This document shows positions 21,140 through 34,400 of a stretch of DNA of 64,000 bases, in pieces. Within the stretch, counting starts at the first letter, position 1, and every line of letters starts with the position of its first letter. A program made the position numbers and the translations under genes. This DNA comes from Salmonella enterica subsp. diarizonae (GTDB lineage: Bacteria; Pseudomonadota; Gammaproteobacteria; Enterobacterales; Enterobacteriaceae), in NCBI RefSeq assembly GCF_008692785.1, contig NZ_VXJV01000001.1:1-64000 (forward strand). The letters run 5' to 3'. Under the pieces are notes generated by a model, which ran no database searches, had not been told where the DNA came from, and worked only from the letters and a program-made list of their open reading frames with translations.

Positions 21140-22801
21140 ATGTTGGCGCAACTGACCATCAGCAATTTTGCTATCGTTCGTGAGCTTGAGATCGATTTTC
21201 AGAGCGGAATGACCGTCATCACCGGTGAAACCGGCGCGGGCAAATCTATTGCGATTGACGCCCTGGGCCTGTGTCTGGGCGGTCGCGCTGAGGCCGATAT
21301 GGTCCGTACCGGAGCGACCCGCGCCGATTTGTGCGCCCGCTTTTCTCTGAAAGACACGCCTGCGGCATTGCGCTGGCTGGAAGAAAACCAGCTTGAAGAA
21401 GGGCGCGAATGCCTGCTTCGCCGCGTCATCAGCAGCGATGGTCGCTCACGGGGATTTATTAACGGCACCGCTGTGCCCCTGTCTCAATTGCGTGAGCTCG
21501 GTCAGTTGCTGATTCAAATTCATGGTCAACATGCGCACCAGCAGCTTACCAAACCCGAACAGCAAAAATCGCTGCTGGATAGCTATGCTAACGAATCCGC
21601 TTTAGCGCAGCAGATGGCCGCCCACTACCAATTATGGCATCAAAGCTGCCGCGATCTCGCCCATCACCAGCAACAAAGCCAGGAACGCGCCGCACGCGCG
21701 GAACTGCTGCAATATCAGTTAAAAGAGTTGAACGACTTTACCCCGCAGGCTGGCGAATTCGAGCAAATTGACGAAGAGTACAAACGGCTGGCTAACAGCG
21801 GGCAGTTGCTTACGACCAGCCAGAACGCTCTGGCGCTACTCGCGGACGGCGAAGACGTTAACCTGCAAAGCCAGTTATATAGCGCAAAACAACTGGTCAG
21901 CGAGCTGGTGGGTATGGACAGCAAGCTTTCCGGCATCCTGGATATGCTGGAAGAGGCCACTATCCAACTCACCGAAGCCAGCGATGAATTGCGCCACTAT
22001 TGCGAGCGTCTGGATTTAGACCCTAATCGCCTGTTTGAGCTTGAACAGCGCATCGCTAAACAAATTTCGCTGGCGCGAAAACATCACGTCAGCCCGGAAG
22101 CGCTGCCGCAGCTTTATCAGTCACTGCTCGAAGAACAGCAGCAGCTCGACGATCAGGCCGATTCGCTGGAAACTCTGACGCTGGCGGTCAATAAGCATCA
22201 CCAACAGGCGCTGGAAACGGCGCAAGCGCTGCATCAACAACGCCTGCTTTACGCCCAGGAACTGGGGCAGTTGATCACTGAAAGTATGCATTTACTTTCG
22301 ATGCCGCACGGTCTGTTTACTATCGATGTGAAGTTTGATGAGCATCATCTGAGCAACGACGGCGCCGATCGCGTGGAGTTTAAAGTGACTACAAACCCAG
22401 GTCAGCCGCTACAACCTATTGCTAAAGTAGCATCTGGCGGTGAACTGTCGCGCATTGCGCTGGCTATTCAGGTGATTACCGCGCGCAAAATGGAAACGCC
22501 GGCGCTGATTTTTGACGAAGTCGATGTTGGCATCAGCGGCCCAACCGCCGCCGTGGTCGGTAAGCTCCTGCGTCAGCTTGGCGAATCCACCCAGGTGATG
22601 TGCGTCACTCACCTGCCACAGGTCGCCGGGTGCGGTCACCAGCACTTCTTTGTGAGTAAAGAAACGGACGGGGCAATGACCGAAACACATATGCAGCCTT
22701 TAGATAAACGTGCGCGTTTACAGGAACTGGCCCGCCTGTTGGGAGGAAGTGAAGTTACGCGTAATACGCTGGCAAACGCAAAAGAACTGCTGGCAGCGTA
22801 A
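21140..22801 (+). CDS. recN: DNA repair protein RecN
   Basis: A 553-residue SMC-like ATPase for double-strand break repair. N-terminal Walker [13 protein letters not shown] (about 29-40), long coiled coils (about 155-365), C-terminal ABC signature [15 protein letters not shown] and Walker [14 protein letters not shown]. Start as in E. coli ([17 protein letters not shown]). SOS control comes from the LexA boxes just upstream. Confidence 0.98.
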   Translation: MLAQLTISNFAIVRELEIDFQSGMTVITGETGAGKSIAIDALGLCLGGRAEADMVRTGATRADLCARFSLKDTPAALRWLEENQLEEGRECLLRRVISSDGRSRGFINGTAVPLSQLRELGQLLIQIHGQHAHQQLTKPEQQKSLLDSYANESALAQQMAAHYQLWHQSCRDLAHHQQQSQERAARAELLQYQLKELNDFTPQAGEFEQIDEEYKRLANSGQLLTTSQNALALLADGEDVNLQSQLYSAKQLVSELVGMDSKLSGILDMLEEATIQLTEASDELRHYCERLDLDPNRLFELEQRIAKQISLARKHHVSPEALPQLYQSLLEEQQQLDDQADSLETLTLAVNKHHQQALETAQALHQQRLLYAQELGQLITESMHLLSMPHGLFTIDVKFDEHHLSNDGADRVEFKVTTNPGQPLQPIAKVASGGELSRIALAIQVITARKMETPALIFDEVDVGISGPTAAVVGKLLRQLGESTQVMCVTHLPQVAGCGHQHFFVSKETDGAMTETHMQPLDKRARLQELARLLGGSEVTRNTLANAKELLAA

Positions 22802-22950
22802 ACTTTTTTATCTCCCGAAGGTCTGAGTTCACAACAAAAACGCCGTAAGACCCGACAGCAAAAGGTTTTAAAGTGATGAAAGGTCTATTATCATCGGCAT
22901 ATTACATATGAGCCACGTACTGCTCAGGCCCGAAAAGGAACCCAATCACT

Positions 22951-23289
22951 ATGCGCTGTAAAACGCTGACTGCTGCCGCAGCAGTACTCCTGATGTTGAC
23001 CGCAGGCTGTTCCACTCTGGAGCGAGTGGTTTACCGACCTGACATCAATCAGGGGAACTATCTTACACCTACGGATGTTGCCAAAGTGCGTGTTGGTATG
23101 ACGCAACAACAGGTGGCGTATGCTTTAGGCACGCCGATGATGTCCGATCCTTTTGGTACGAACACCTGGTTTTATGTTTTCCGCCAGCAGCCAGGACATG
23201 AGAACGTGACGCAGCAGACTCTGACGCTCACCTTTAACAGCAGCAGCGTGTTAACGAATATTGATAACAAACCGGCGTTGACGAAGTAA
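22951..23289 (+). CDS. bamE: Outer-membrane assembly lipoprotein BamE (SmpA)
   Basis: A 112-residue lipoprotein of the Bam complex with lipobox LTAGC (Cys20) and a SmpA/OmlA fold, including [20 protein letters not shown]. It stabilises BamD-BamA contacts and binds phosphatidylglycerol. Full length. Confidence 0.98.
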   Translation: MRCKTLTAAAAVLLMLTAGCSTLERVVYRPDINQGNYLTPTDVAKVRVGMTQQQVAYALGTPMMSDPFGTNTWFYVFRQQPGHENVTQQTLTLTFNSSSVLTNIDNKPALTK

Positions 23290-23301
23290 TCTTGTGATAT
23301 C

Positions 23302-23388
23302 GCCTGATGACGTTACGTTCATCAGGCCTGCAAAACTCTTCCCCGCCATTCGGTACGAGTTTGCCTGATGGCGCTACGCTTATCTGGC
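23302..23388. repeat. Pair of REP-like palindromes after bamE
   Basis: GCCTGATGACG...TCATCAGGC (23302-23327) and GCCTGATGGCGCTACGCT...TCTGGC (23363-23388) lie between the convergent bamE and rnfH. They look like two REP units of one BIME-like cluster. Confidence 0.75.
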
Positions 23389-23454
23389 TTACAGACACAC
23401 CTGCGCTTCAGGCCAGGTACGGCTTTCACACCGTTATCCGACAAAAGAGGCTAA

Positions 23455-23745
23455 TTATCTGCCAGCCGATTTTTCGGCGCGCTGGCGGCGTAATGCCTTT
23501 GGATCTGCGATTAAGGGACGGTAAATTTCAACCCGATCGCCATCCTGCACCGTATCGGTGAGTTTTACCGGGCGACTGTAGATACCCACTTTATTTTTCG
23601 CCAGATCGATATCCGTGCGCAATTCCAGCAAGCCGGAAGCGCGAATCGCCTCTTCGACCGTCGCACCCTCTTCCAGCATTACGCGCTGCAAATACTGCTT
23701 TTCCGGCAGCGCATAAGCCACTTCAACTATAAGTTTATCCGGCAC
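23455..23745 (-). CDS. rnfH: RnfH (YfjF), ubiquitin-fold antitoxin-like protein
   Basis: A 96-residue UPF0125/RnfH beta-grasp protein. I take the GTG at 23745, 6 nt after AGAGG, giving (M)[16 protein letters not shown], equal in length to E. coli YfjF; an ATG at 23763 would add six unconserved residues. It overlaps ratA by 11 nt and was once proposed as the antitoxin partner of RatA, which has not been supported. Confidence 0.92.
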   Translation of the reverse strand: MPDKLIVEVAYALPEKQYLQRVMLEEGATVEEAIRASGLLELRTDIDLAKNKVGIYSRPVKLTDTVQDGDRVEIYRPLIADPKALRRQRAEKSAGR

Positions 23746-24172
23746 GGTAAACCTCTTTGGCACGGACCGTAAAAGCCTGCACCATGTTGGACGCTAACTC
23801 TTTGAATACACGACCAAACGCCAGCTCAATGAGTTTATTAGTAAACTCAAAATCAAGCTGAAACTCAATACGGCACGCCTCGGGGCTGAGCGGGGTAAAT
23901 TTCCAGCCGCCGATCAACTTCTTAAAGGGACCATCAACCAGATGCATCAGAATGCTCTGGTTACGCGTTAGCTGATTACGCGTCGTAAACGTTTTGCTGA
24001 TACCCGCCTTCGATACGTCAACAGCCGCCGTCATCTGTGCTGGCGATGATTCCAGGACACGACTGCCAACACACCCAGGCAAAAACTGGGGATACGATTG
24101 AACGTCATTCACTAACTGATACATCTGTTCCGCACTGTAGGGGACTAAAGCAGTCCGACTAATCTGAGGCAT
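23735..24172 (-). CDS. ratA: RatA, START-domain ribosome association toxin / CoQ10-like protein
   Basis: A 145-residue polyketide-cyclase/START-fold protein. E. coli RatA is reported to bind 50S and block 70S formation when overproduced; the family's eukaryotic members (Coq10) bind ubiquinone. The ATG at 24172 begins [20 protein letters not shown]; older annotations start 13 codons upstream. Divergent from smpB, as in E. coli. Confidence 0.93.
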   Translation of the reverse strand: MPQISRTALVPYSAEQMYQLVNDVQSYPQFLPGCVGSRVLESSPAQMTAAVDVSKAGISKTFTTRNQLTRNQSILMHLVDGPFKKLIGGWKFTPLSPEACRIEFQLDFEFTNKLIELAFGRVFKELASNMVQAFTVRAKEVYRAG

Positions 24173-24360
24173 AGCAATTCCCATCAACATAAATCGTGTA
24201 AATAATACCACTTATCAGCGAGTAAAAAAAATGCTGTCCCCAACCGTCATGCCTTAATTGTGCGTGCATAGCCCAACTCATGCTAAGATAGATTTTTGCA
24301 CCTCGTCAGGACGCAATGGGGTGTTTTCGATATCAGATTACCTATGAATTCACGACACTT

Positions 24361-24843
24361 ATGACGAAGAAAAAAGCACATAAACCGGGCTCAGCCACCA
24401 TCGCGCTGAATAAGCGCGCCCGGCACGAATACTTTATCGAAGAAGAGTTCGAGGCTGGTCTCGCCCTGCAAGGCTGGGAAGTAAAATCTCTGCGCGCAGG
24501 AAAAGCGAATATCGGCGACAGCTACGTTATCCTCAAAGATGGCGAGGCCTGGCTGTTTGGCGCAAACTTTACGCCGATGGCGGTGGCCTCTACACATGTC
24601 GTATGCGACCCAACCCGAACCCGCAAACTGTTGTTAAATCAGCGTGAGCTGGATTCGCTGTATGGCCGTATTAATCGTGAAGGTTATACTGTCGTCGCGC
24701 TTTCTCTGTACTGGAAAAATGCCTGGTGCAAAGTGAAGATCGGCGTGGCGAAAGGTAAAAAACAGCATGATAAACGTTCCGACCTTAAAGAACGTGAGTG
24801 GCAACTGGATAAAGCACGCATTATGAAAAATGCAGGCCGATAA
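24361..24843 (+). CDS. smpB: SsrA-binding protein SmpB
   Basis: A 160-residue partner of tmRNA in trans-translation. OB-fold core with [22 protein letters not shown] and GxN motif region, and a basic C-terminal tail (about 130-160) that enters the mRNA channel. The ATG at 24361 gives [11 protein letters not shown]. In E. coli smpB and ssrA are adjacent; here 17 kb of SPI-9 separate them. Confidence 0.98.
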
Positions 24844-25463
24844 TAGACATTTTTTGTGACCAGCCTCTCAGTATGAAGCTGGTCAATATTCATATCTAAT
24901 TAATGTGCCGAAAATATATTCTCTGCGTCTGGTACTTATCAAGAACAATAAATACCACATTTCATTAAGAATATATTCTTTGTTTTTAAAAAAGGTTTGT
25001 AGCCTAATAACGCAACATTTCAAATGATTTTTTTAAAATTTATTATCGTTGAATACCTTCACAAAAGGTATTGCTTTTATGTTAAAAAACAAAAACAAGA
25101 AAAAATAAAAAGTGATTATAAAACATAAACATAAATAAAAAATTATCTTTAGTTGTTAGCCTACCCTCCCCGCCTTAACACAAACTTCGTTATATTTCAT
25201 ACGCACTAACATTTCTATCAATAGATCTTAATTTGCAGAAAAGTTTTTTTCTGACTATATCATCTAATACGAAAGCACTAGTCAGGCACAAAAAACAAAG
25301 GGTTATTCGGCGAGAAAACTACACCTTCACCTACGCTCATAAAAAAGAATATGGCTACGGAAATTCATCTCTCACGGTGAACGGGAAGGCTCGTCTACGC
25401 ATTTTGCCCTAAACGTCGTGCCCGTTAATTAATACACAGAGCAAATCCATCAGGAGCTAATTT
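24844..25463 (+). promoter_or_regulatory. AT-rich SPI-9 left junction and bapA control region
   Basis: A 620-bp stretch without a plausible gene. Base composition drops sharply after smpB (long A/T runs at 24980-25150), the usual mark of H-NS-bound horizontally acquired DNA. A weak inverted repeat GACCAGC/GCTGGTC (24858-24884) follows smpB. The bapA start is preceded by CAGGAGC 10 nt upstream. CsgD control of bapA is reported in Salmonella; I cannot point to a site. Confidence 0.6.
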
Positions 25464-28400
25464 ATGCGTCTACTCGCCGTGGTTTCGAAATTGACTGGCG
25501 TCTCCACGACTGTGGAATCCTCAGCGGTCACTCTTAACGCGCCTTCAATTGTTAAATTATCAGTGGCCCGGGATGAAATTAGTCAACTTACGCGCATTAA
25601 TCAGGATCTGGTGGTGACGCTCCATTCCGGCGAAACGATCACGATTAAAAACTTTTACGTTACCAACGATCTGGGCGCAAGCCAGTTGGTACTGGCGGAA
25701 AACGATGGCACGTTATGGTGGGTGGAAAATCCGCAAGCGGGGCTACATTTCGAACAAATCGCTGATATTAATGAGCTGCTGGTCACTTCTGGCGCTTCCC
25801 ATGAAGCAGGAGGCGCCGTTTGGCCGTGGGTACTGGCTGGCGCGGTGGCGGCTGGCGGCATTGCCGCTATCGCGTCTTCCGGCGGCGGCGATTCTCATCA
25901 TCATTCGGATGGCGATAATCCGCCCCCCGATAACACCAATCCTGACGGTAATCCCCCTGATAACAGCAATCCCGGCGGCAGTAACCCCAACGGCAATAAT
26001 CCAGGTAGCAGTAATCCTGTAGATACTACGCCGCCTCTCGCTCCCAGCGAATTATTGATTTCAGCGGACGGAAAAACGGTGAGCGGCGAGGCCGAAGCGG
26101 GCAGTACCATTACGATCAAAGATCCTTCAGGCAACGTCGTTGGCGAGGGCAAAGCGGATAGCGACGGTAAATTTAGTATTGATCTGACCGCGCCACAGCT
26201 TAGCGGCGAACAACTTACCGTGACCGCTACTGACGATGCCGGCAATACAGGCCCATCCGCAACCATCGATGCGCCCAACATTCCTCTCCCCGATACACCT
26301 GTTATCACCGCCGCTATCGACGATGCCGCTCCACTCACCGGCACGCTGAGCAATAACCAGTTTACGAACGATAATACCCCCACTCTGGAGGGAACCGGCA
26401 GCGCAGGCGCAGTCATCCATATTTACGCCAATGGTCAGGAAATAGGCTCAACAACGGTTGATACCAGCGGAAGCTGGCGTTTTGCCATTCCCGGCGCGCT
26501 AGCGGACGGAGAAAATCGTTTCACCGCCATTGCAACTAATGTTAAAGGCGAAAGTAGCGAATCAGCCAGCTTTACGCTGACTATCGACACACTCAGCCCC
26601 GATGCCCCAATCGTTGAACTGATTGCCGATAACACCGGTTTGCTCACCGGGCCGCTACAGAATAATGACCGAACTGACGAGGCAAAACCGCTATTTTCCG
26701 GGCAGGGAGAGGCAGGCAATACCATCACGATAAAAGAAGGATCAACCGTTATCGGCAGCGCTATCGTAGACGAAAATGGACGCTGGACCTTTACGCCGAC
26801 TACGCCGTTAAGCGATGGCGAACATACCTTTACCGTCGAACAGATCGACAAAGCCGGAAACGTGAGCAACGTGACCACAACGCCTACTATCATTGTGGAC
26901 ACTACGCCGCCTGACGCCGCTACCATTGATAATGTCGCGAAAGACGGCACAACCGTTAGCGGTACCGCTGAAGCTGGCAGTACCGTGTCGATCTATGACC
27001 CGGCGGGAAATTACCTGGGCTCCACGATTACCGGAGAAAATAACCAATTCAGCATCACGCTGAATCCGGCCCAGACCCACGGCGAGCGCCTGGAAGCGCG
27101 TATTCAGGACGCCGTCGGTAACATCGGCCCCGCCACAGAATTTACCGCTTCTGATTCACAGTATCCTGCCCAACCGATTATCCTTACCGTGACGGATGAC
27201 GCTGGCACCGTTACCGGGCTGTTGAAAAATGGCGATGCCACGGATGATAACCGTCCAACCCTCAGCGGTACTGCCGAACCAGGCAGTACGATATCGATTA
27301 ACGATAACGGCTTTCCTGTACCGACCCTTCCGCCCATTGTCGCTGATGCTGACGGCAAATGGAGCTTTACCCCCTCGCTTGCGCTTCCCGATGGCGACCA
27401 TGTCTTCACCGCTACCGCGACAAACGATCGCGGCACCAGCGGGCAGTCCGTCTCCTTTACCATTGATATCGACACGCAGCCGCCAGTGCTGGAAAACCTG
27501 GCGGTTAGCGACGTCGGCGACAGACTCACCGGCACCACGGAAGCTGGCAGCACGGTGGTTATCAAAGACAGCCAGGGAAATACGCTCGGTAGAGGAACGG
27601 CAGGCGACGACGGCACCTTCTCAATAGGTATTAGCCCGGCGAAAATTAACGGTGAAACATTAAGCATTAGCGTTACCGATAAAGCCGCGAATAGCGGTCC
27701 GGTAGAAACTCTGAGCGCACCGGATAAAACTGCGCCTGCAGCACCGGACGGCCTTATTGTGGCGACCGACGGTCTGTCCGTAAGCGGTCAGGCGGAAGCC
27801 GGGGCAACGGTCACTATCCGCGACAGTAGCAATACCATACTTGGCAGCGCCGTCGCTAACGGCAGTGGACAATTTATCGTTCAGCTGAATACGGCGCAAA
27901 CTAACGGCCAGGCGCTTATCGCTACCGCCACCGATATAGCGAACAACGAAAGCGCCGCCGCGACGGTCATCGCGCCGGACAGTACCGCGCCGGAAATGCC
28001 GAAAAACGTGGTAATTAGTGAGGATGGCGCCAGTATCAGCGGCACCGCCGAACCGGGTAGCTCCATTACGATCACCACGCCGGACGGCACGCCGCTCGGT
28101 AGCGGAAAAGTAGATAGCGAAGGTCATTTTACCCTTCCCCTCGTCCCCGCACAGACGAACGGCGAACAGGTTACCGTCACCGCCACCGACAACGCCAACA
28201 ACGTCAGCCCGCCAACCACAGCGCAAGCGCCAGATATCACCGCCCCGGATAAGCCCATTATCACTCAGGTGCTGGACGATGTTGAAAGTATTACCGGGCC
28301 ACTGGTTAACGGACAAACCACCAACGACAACCGCCCCACCCTTAGCGGTACGGCGGAGGCTGGCGCGCGCGTCGAAGTCTTTGATAACGGCGTTTCGCTG

Positions 28401-31400
28401 GGACTCGCCACGCTACAGCCCAACGGCGGCTGGACGTTTACGCCGTCGCAAAATTTAGGCGAAGGCGCGCATCGACTAACCGTAATCGCAACCGACGCTA
28501 AAGGCAATGCAAGTCCAGCCGCTTCATTCGACCTGGTGGTCGATACGCAATCGCCGCAGCAGCCGGTAATCACCTTCATTACAGATGATGCGCCGGGTAT
28601 TCTCGGTAGCGTCGCGCATCTGGGGCTCACTAACGACAGCACGCCAACGATTAACGGTACAGGTGAACCGGGCTCCACAGTACACCTGTATCAGAACGGT
28701 ACCCGGATGGCCGATATTATCGTCGGTAATTCCGGCGTCTGGAGCTACGCCTACACCACTGCCTCGCCACTGGCGGACAACACCTACACCTTTACCGTGA
28801 CGGCCAGCGACAGTAACGGCAACACCACGCCTTTTTCCGCCGATTTTACGATTACCATTGATACTCAGGCCCCTGCCGCACCCGGCGTTATCGGCGTGGC
28901 TGACGGCGACGGAAATACGATTGATACCAATCAGATTACCCAGGAATCCCGGCCCCGGTTGAGCGGTAGCGGCACCGCAGGCGACACAATCATCCTTTAC
29001 GATAACGGCAATGCTATAGGTCAGGCGTTGGTCGGCGCGGACGGTCGCTGGCAGTTTACACCGCCTGCCGCGCTGGGCGACGGCACCCACCTTCTGACTG
29101 CTCGCGCCAACGATCCGGCGGGGAACGAAAGCCCCGAATCCATCAGCTTTACCCTACGCGTAGATACCCAGGTACCGGATGCGCCGCAGATCGTGTCAGC
29201 CGCTATCGCAGGCGGAGAAGGCGAGGTGTTGCTGGCAAACGGCAGTATTACCAATCAGCGTATGCCGACCCTCAGCGGCACCGGCGAACCCGGCGCCATC
29301 ATCACCCTGTACAACAACGGGGCTGTACTGGATACCGTCCAGGTCAATCCACAGGGTAGCTGGACCTATCCGCTAACCAGTAATCTTAGCGAAGGGTTAA
29401 ACGTACTGACGGCCACTGCCACGGATGCCGCGGGCAATAGTAGCCCGACCTCCGGTGTCTTCTCCGTCACGCTTGATACCCTGCCTCCAGCGCAGCCTGA
29501 CGCGCCGCTGATCAGTGATAACGTCGCGCCGGTTATCGGCAACATCGGCAATAATGGTGCAACGAACGACACCACGCCGACCTTCAGCGGCACGGGAGAG
29601 ATCGGCAGCACGATTATTCTCTACAATAATGGCAGTGAAATTGGCCGCACAACGGTAAGCGATAACGGAAGCTGGAACTTTACGCCTGCGGCACTGACGC
29701 CAGGAACCTATATCATTACCGTCACGGAAACCGATGTAGCGGGCAATATCAGTCCACCTTCCGCCTCAGTCACTTTTGCGGTAGACACGACTGCGCCCGC
29801 AAATCCGGTTATCACTTTTGCCGAAGATAACGTCGGCGATGTACAGGATAATATTGTCAGCGGCGCAACCACTGACGACAATACGCCAGTCATTCACGGC
29901 ACTGGCGACATCGGCAGCGTAATTACGCTCTATAACGGCAGCAGCGTTTTAGGCGTCGTCACCGTCGATGAGACCGGCACCTGGACGCTGCCGGTGACCA
30001 GCGCGTTGCCGGATGGCGTCTACACCCTGACCGCCATTGCCGCCGATGCCGCCGGAAACAGCAGCGGCGTATCGAACAGCTTTACCTTCACCATCGATAC
30101 CGTACCGTTGCAGCCGCCCGTCGTTAACGAAATCCTCGACGATGTTGCGCCAGTGACCGGGCCATTAACCGATGGCGCCTTTACTAACGATCGGACGCTG
30201 ACTATCAACGGCAGCGGCGAAAACGGCAGCATCGTCACGATTTACGACAATGGCGCAGAAATCGGTACGGCGCTTGTTATCGACGGAAACTGGACATTCA
30301 ATACGCCAGTATTGTCAGAAGCCAGTCATGCGCTAACCTTCAGCGCGACTGACGGCGCTGGAAATACCACGGCGCAAACCCAGCCGATCACCATTACCGT
30401 GGACGTCACCGCCCCGCCCGCGCCAACAGTCCAGACGGTGGCTGACGATGGTACGCGCGTCGCCGGACTTGCCGATCCTTACGCGACCGTTGAAATTCGT
30501 AATGCCGATGGCACCCTGGTCGGCAGCGCTGTCGCTAATAGCACTGGTGAATTCGCCGTCACGCTCAGTCCGGCGCAAACCGATGGCGGTACGCTAACGG
30601 CGATCGCTATCGATCGCGCGGGGAATAACGGCCCTGCTGCGGATTTCCTCGCCTCCGACAGCGGTCTGCCCACCGTCCCGACCATCACTGCGATTGAAGA
30701 TAATGTCGGGAGCGTACAGGGGAATATTGCGGCGGGCGGCGCCACGGACGACACCACGCCGACGCTGCGCGGAACCACCGATATCGGCTCTATCGTTGAA
30801 GTCTTCATTGATGGCGATTCGGCAGGCTTTGCCACCGTTGACGCCAGCGGGAACTGGATCTTTGAGATCGCTACGCCATTAAGCGAAAGCGCACATAACT
30901 TCACCGTCCAGGCAACCAATGCGCAGGGCCAGGGCGGCCTGTCCGCACCGGTCGGGATCACTATCGATCTTAGCGCGCCGGCGCAACCGGTTATTACCAG
31001 CGCAACGGATGATGTCCCCGGCGTGATCGGTACGCTGGTTAACGGCGCGCTCACCAATGATTCACGCCCGACGCTCAACGGGACGGGAGAAGCTGGCGCC
31101 ACGATCCGCATTCTGGATAACGGCGTAGAAATCGGTTCCGCCACGGTAGATCAAAGCGGTAACTGGCGCTTCACCCCGAACGCGCCGCTGGAGAGCAACA
31201 CCCATCTATTCACCGCCGTGGCGACCGATCCCGCCGGCAATAGCGGCCAGCCTTCTGATGGCTTTACGCTGAATATTGATGCGCAGGCGCCAGATGTACC
31301 GGTTATCACCTCCGTGATTGACGATAACAATCAACCAACCGTCCCGGTGTTACCGGGGCAATCAACCGACGATCGGCAGCCAATACTGAACGGAACTGGC

Positions 31401-34400
31401 GAACCTGGCGCGACAATCACCATTTTTGACAACGGTACGCCGCTTGGCACAGCTCTGGTAGGCGAAAACGGTAGCTGGACCTTCCCGGTGTCCGGCAATT
31501 TGTCAGAGGGAAGCCATAATCTGACGGTTAGCGCTACCGATCCGGCGGGCAATACCAGCGCTGTCTCCGCGCCGTGGACGATCGTGGTCGATATTACGCC
31601 TCCCGCGAGCCCGGTTCTCACCTCCGTCGTGGATGACCAGCCCGGCATTACCGGCAACCTGGTCAGCGGGCAGCTAACGAACGATGCGACGCCCACCCTG
31701 AACGGGCGCGGAGAGGCTGGCGCGACGATTAATGTCTATCTTGACGGTAATCCAACGTCCATCGGTACAACGACGGTGAATAGCGACGGCACGTGGAGTT
31801 TCACACCGCAGACGCCGCTTGCAAACGGCAACCACACGCTCACCCTTAGCGCCACCGATCCGGCGGGTAATAGCAGCGCGGTGTCCAGCGGATTTGTGCT
31901 GACGATTGACGCTACACCGCCCGCCGCGCCGGTTATCGCCAGCGTGGCAGACAATACGGCACCGGTAACGGGCATCGTCCCCAATGGCGGCTCGACGAAC
32001 GAAACCCGACCGACGCTCTCGGGTACCGGTGAGGCGGGTGCAACCATCTCGATTTATAATGGCAGCGCGCTGGTCGGCACGGCGCAAGTTCAGTCCAACG
32101 GTAGCTGGAGCTTTACACCGTCTACCTCCCTGGGTGCGGGTGTCTGGAACCTGACGGCGACAGCAACCGATGCGGCCGGCAATACCAGCGCCGCGTCCGA
32201 AACACGCTCGTTCACTATTGATACCACGGCTCCCGCCGCGCCTGTTATTGACACGGTTTACGACGGTACGGGACCCATTACCGGCAATCTGAGTTCAGGG
32301 CAGATCACCGACGAGGCGCGCCCTGTCATTAGCGGCACCCGTGAAGCCAACACAACTATTCGTCTCTACGATAACGGCACGCTGCTGGCTGAAATTCCCG
32401 CCGACAATAGCAGTAGTTGGCGCTACACGCCCAACGCCTCTCTGGCGACGGGAAACCATGTAATTACCGTCATTGCTGTTGATGCCGCAGGCAACGCCAG
32501 CCCCGTTTCGGACAGCGTTAATTTCGTCGTCGATACCACGCCGCCGCTGGCGCCGGTAATCACGTCAGTCAGTGACGATCAGGCGCCAGGCCTCGGCACA
32601 ATCGCGAACGGCCAAAGTACCAACGATCCTACGCCAATCTTCAGCGGCACCGCAGAAGCCGGCGCCACGATCACGCTCTATGAAAATGGTACGGTCATTG
32701 GCACGACAACGGCTCAGCCTGGCGGCGCATGGAGCGTCTCCACCTCAACGCTGGCAAGCGGAACGCACGTCATCACCGCCGTCGCCACCGATGCCGCCGG
32801 AAACAACAGCCCGAACAGTACAGCCTTCACCCTGACGGTCGATACCACCGCGCCGCAGACGCCGATCCTGACGTCCGTGGTGGATGACGTAGCGGGTGGG
32901 GTAACAGGAAATCTCGCTAATGGTCAGATAACCAATGATAACCGCCCTACTCTGAACGGTACTGCCGAAGCGGGCAGCGTGGTCAGTATTTATGACGGCG
33001 GCACTCTGCTTGGCGTTACCTCGGCTAACGCGGACGGCGCGTGGAGCTTCACGCCGACTACAGGGTTAAGCGACGGCACGCGTACGTTAACAGTGACCGC
33101 CACCGACCCGGCAGGCAATATTAGCCCGGCAACCAGCGATTTTACTATAGTGGTCGATACCCTTGCGCCAACGGTTCCGCTTATAACCAGCATCGTTGAT
33201 GATGTACCGAACAATACCGGCGCCATTGGCAATGGACAATCGACCAATGACACACAGCCGACGCTCAACGGTACCGCGGAAGCCAACAGCGCGGTAAGTA
33301 TCTTCGATAATGGCGCGCTGGTCGCGACCGTGAACGCCAATGCCAGCGGCAACTGGAGCTGGACGCCAACCGCCGCGCTCGGCCAGGGAAGTCACGCCTA
33401 TCGCGTTAGCGCTGCCGATGCGGCTGGCAACGTTAGCGCCGCTTCGCCATCGACAACGATTATCGTGGATACCATTGCGCCCGGCGCGCCCGGCAACCTG
33501 GTCATCAATGCTATCGGTAATCGCGTGACGGGCACCGCGGAAGCGGGTAGTACGGTGACAATTACCTCTGATACTGGTGTGGTACTGGGAACCGCCATCG
33601 CCGACGGTACAGGCAGCTTCACCGCCACACTCACGCCCGCGCAGACCAACGGTCAGCCGCTGCTGGCATTTGCCCAGGATAAAGCAGGCAACACGGGTAT
33701 TGCCGCCGGATTTACCGCGCCCGATACGCGCGTACCGGAAGCGCCGATCATCACCAACGTAGTGGATGATGTGGGTATTTATACCGGCGCTATCGCTAAT
33801 GGTCAGGTCACTAATGACGCACAACCCACATTGAATGGTACCGCTCAGGCGGGCGCCACGGTGAATATTTATAACAACGGGGCGCTGCTCGGCACCACCA
33901 CGGCGAACGCCAGCGGAAACTGGAGCTTTACCCCGACAGGCAATTTGACCGAAGGCAGCCACGCCTTCACCGCCACCGCGACTAACGCCAACGGAACAGG
34001 CAGCGTCTCCACCGCCGCGACGGTGATTGTCGATACGCTGGCGCCCGGAACACCGTCAGGTACGCTCAGCACCGATGGCGGTTCACTTTCCGGACTGGCA
34101 GAGGCAAACAGCATAGTAACCGTCACGCTGGCGGGCGGCGTGACGCTCACCACCACCGCCGGCAGCAACGGCGCATGGTCTCTTACCTTGCCGACAAAAC
34201 AAATTGAAGGTCAACTCATTAACGTGACGGCGACTGACGCTGCGGGTAACGCCTCCGGCACGTTAGGCATTACCGCGCCGGTTCTGCCGCTGGCGGCAAG
34301 GGATAATATCACCAGCCTTGATCTGACCTCTACCGCCACTACCAGTACGCAAAACTATTCGGATTACGGCCTGCTGCTGGTTGGCGCGCTTGGCAATGTC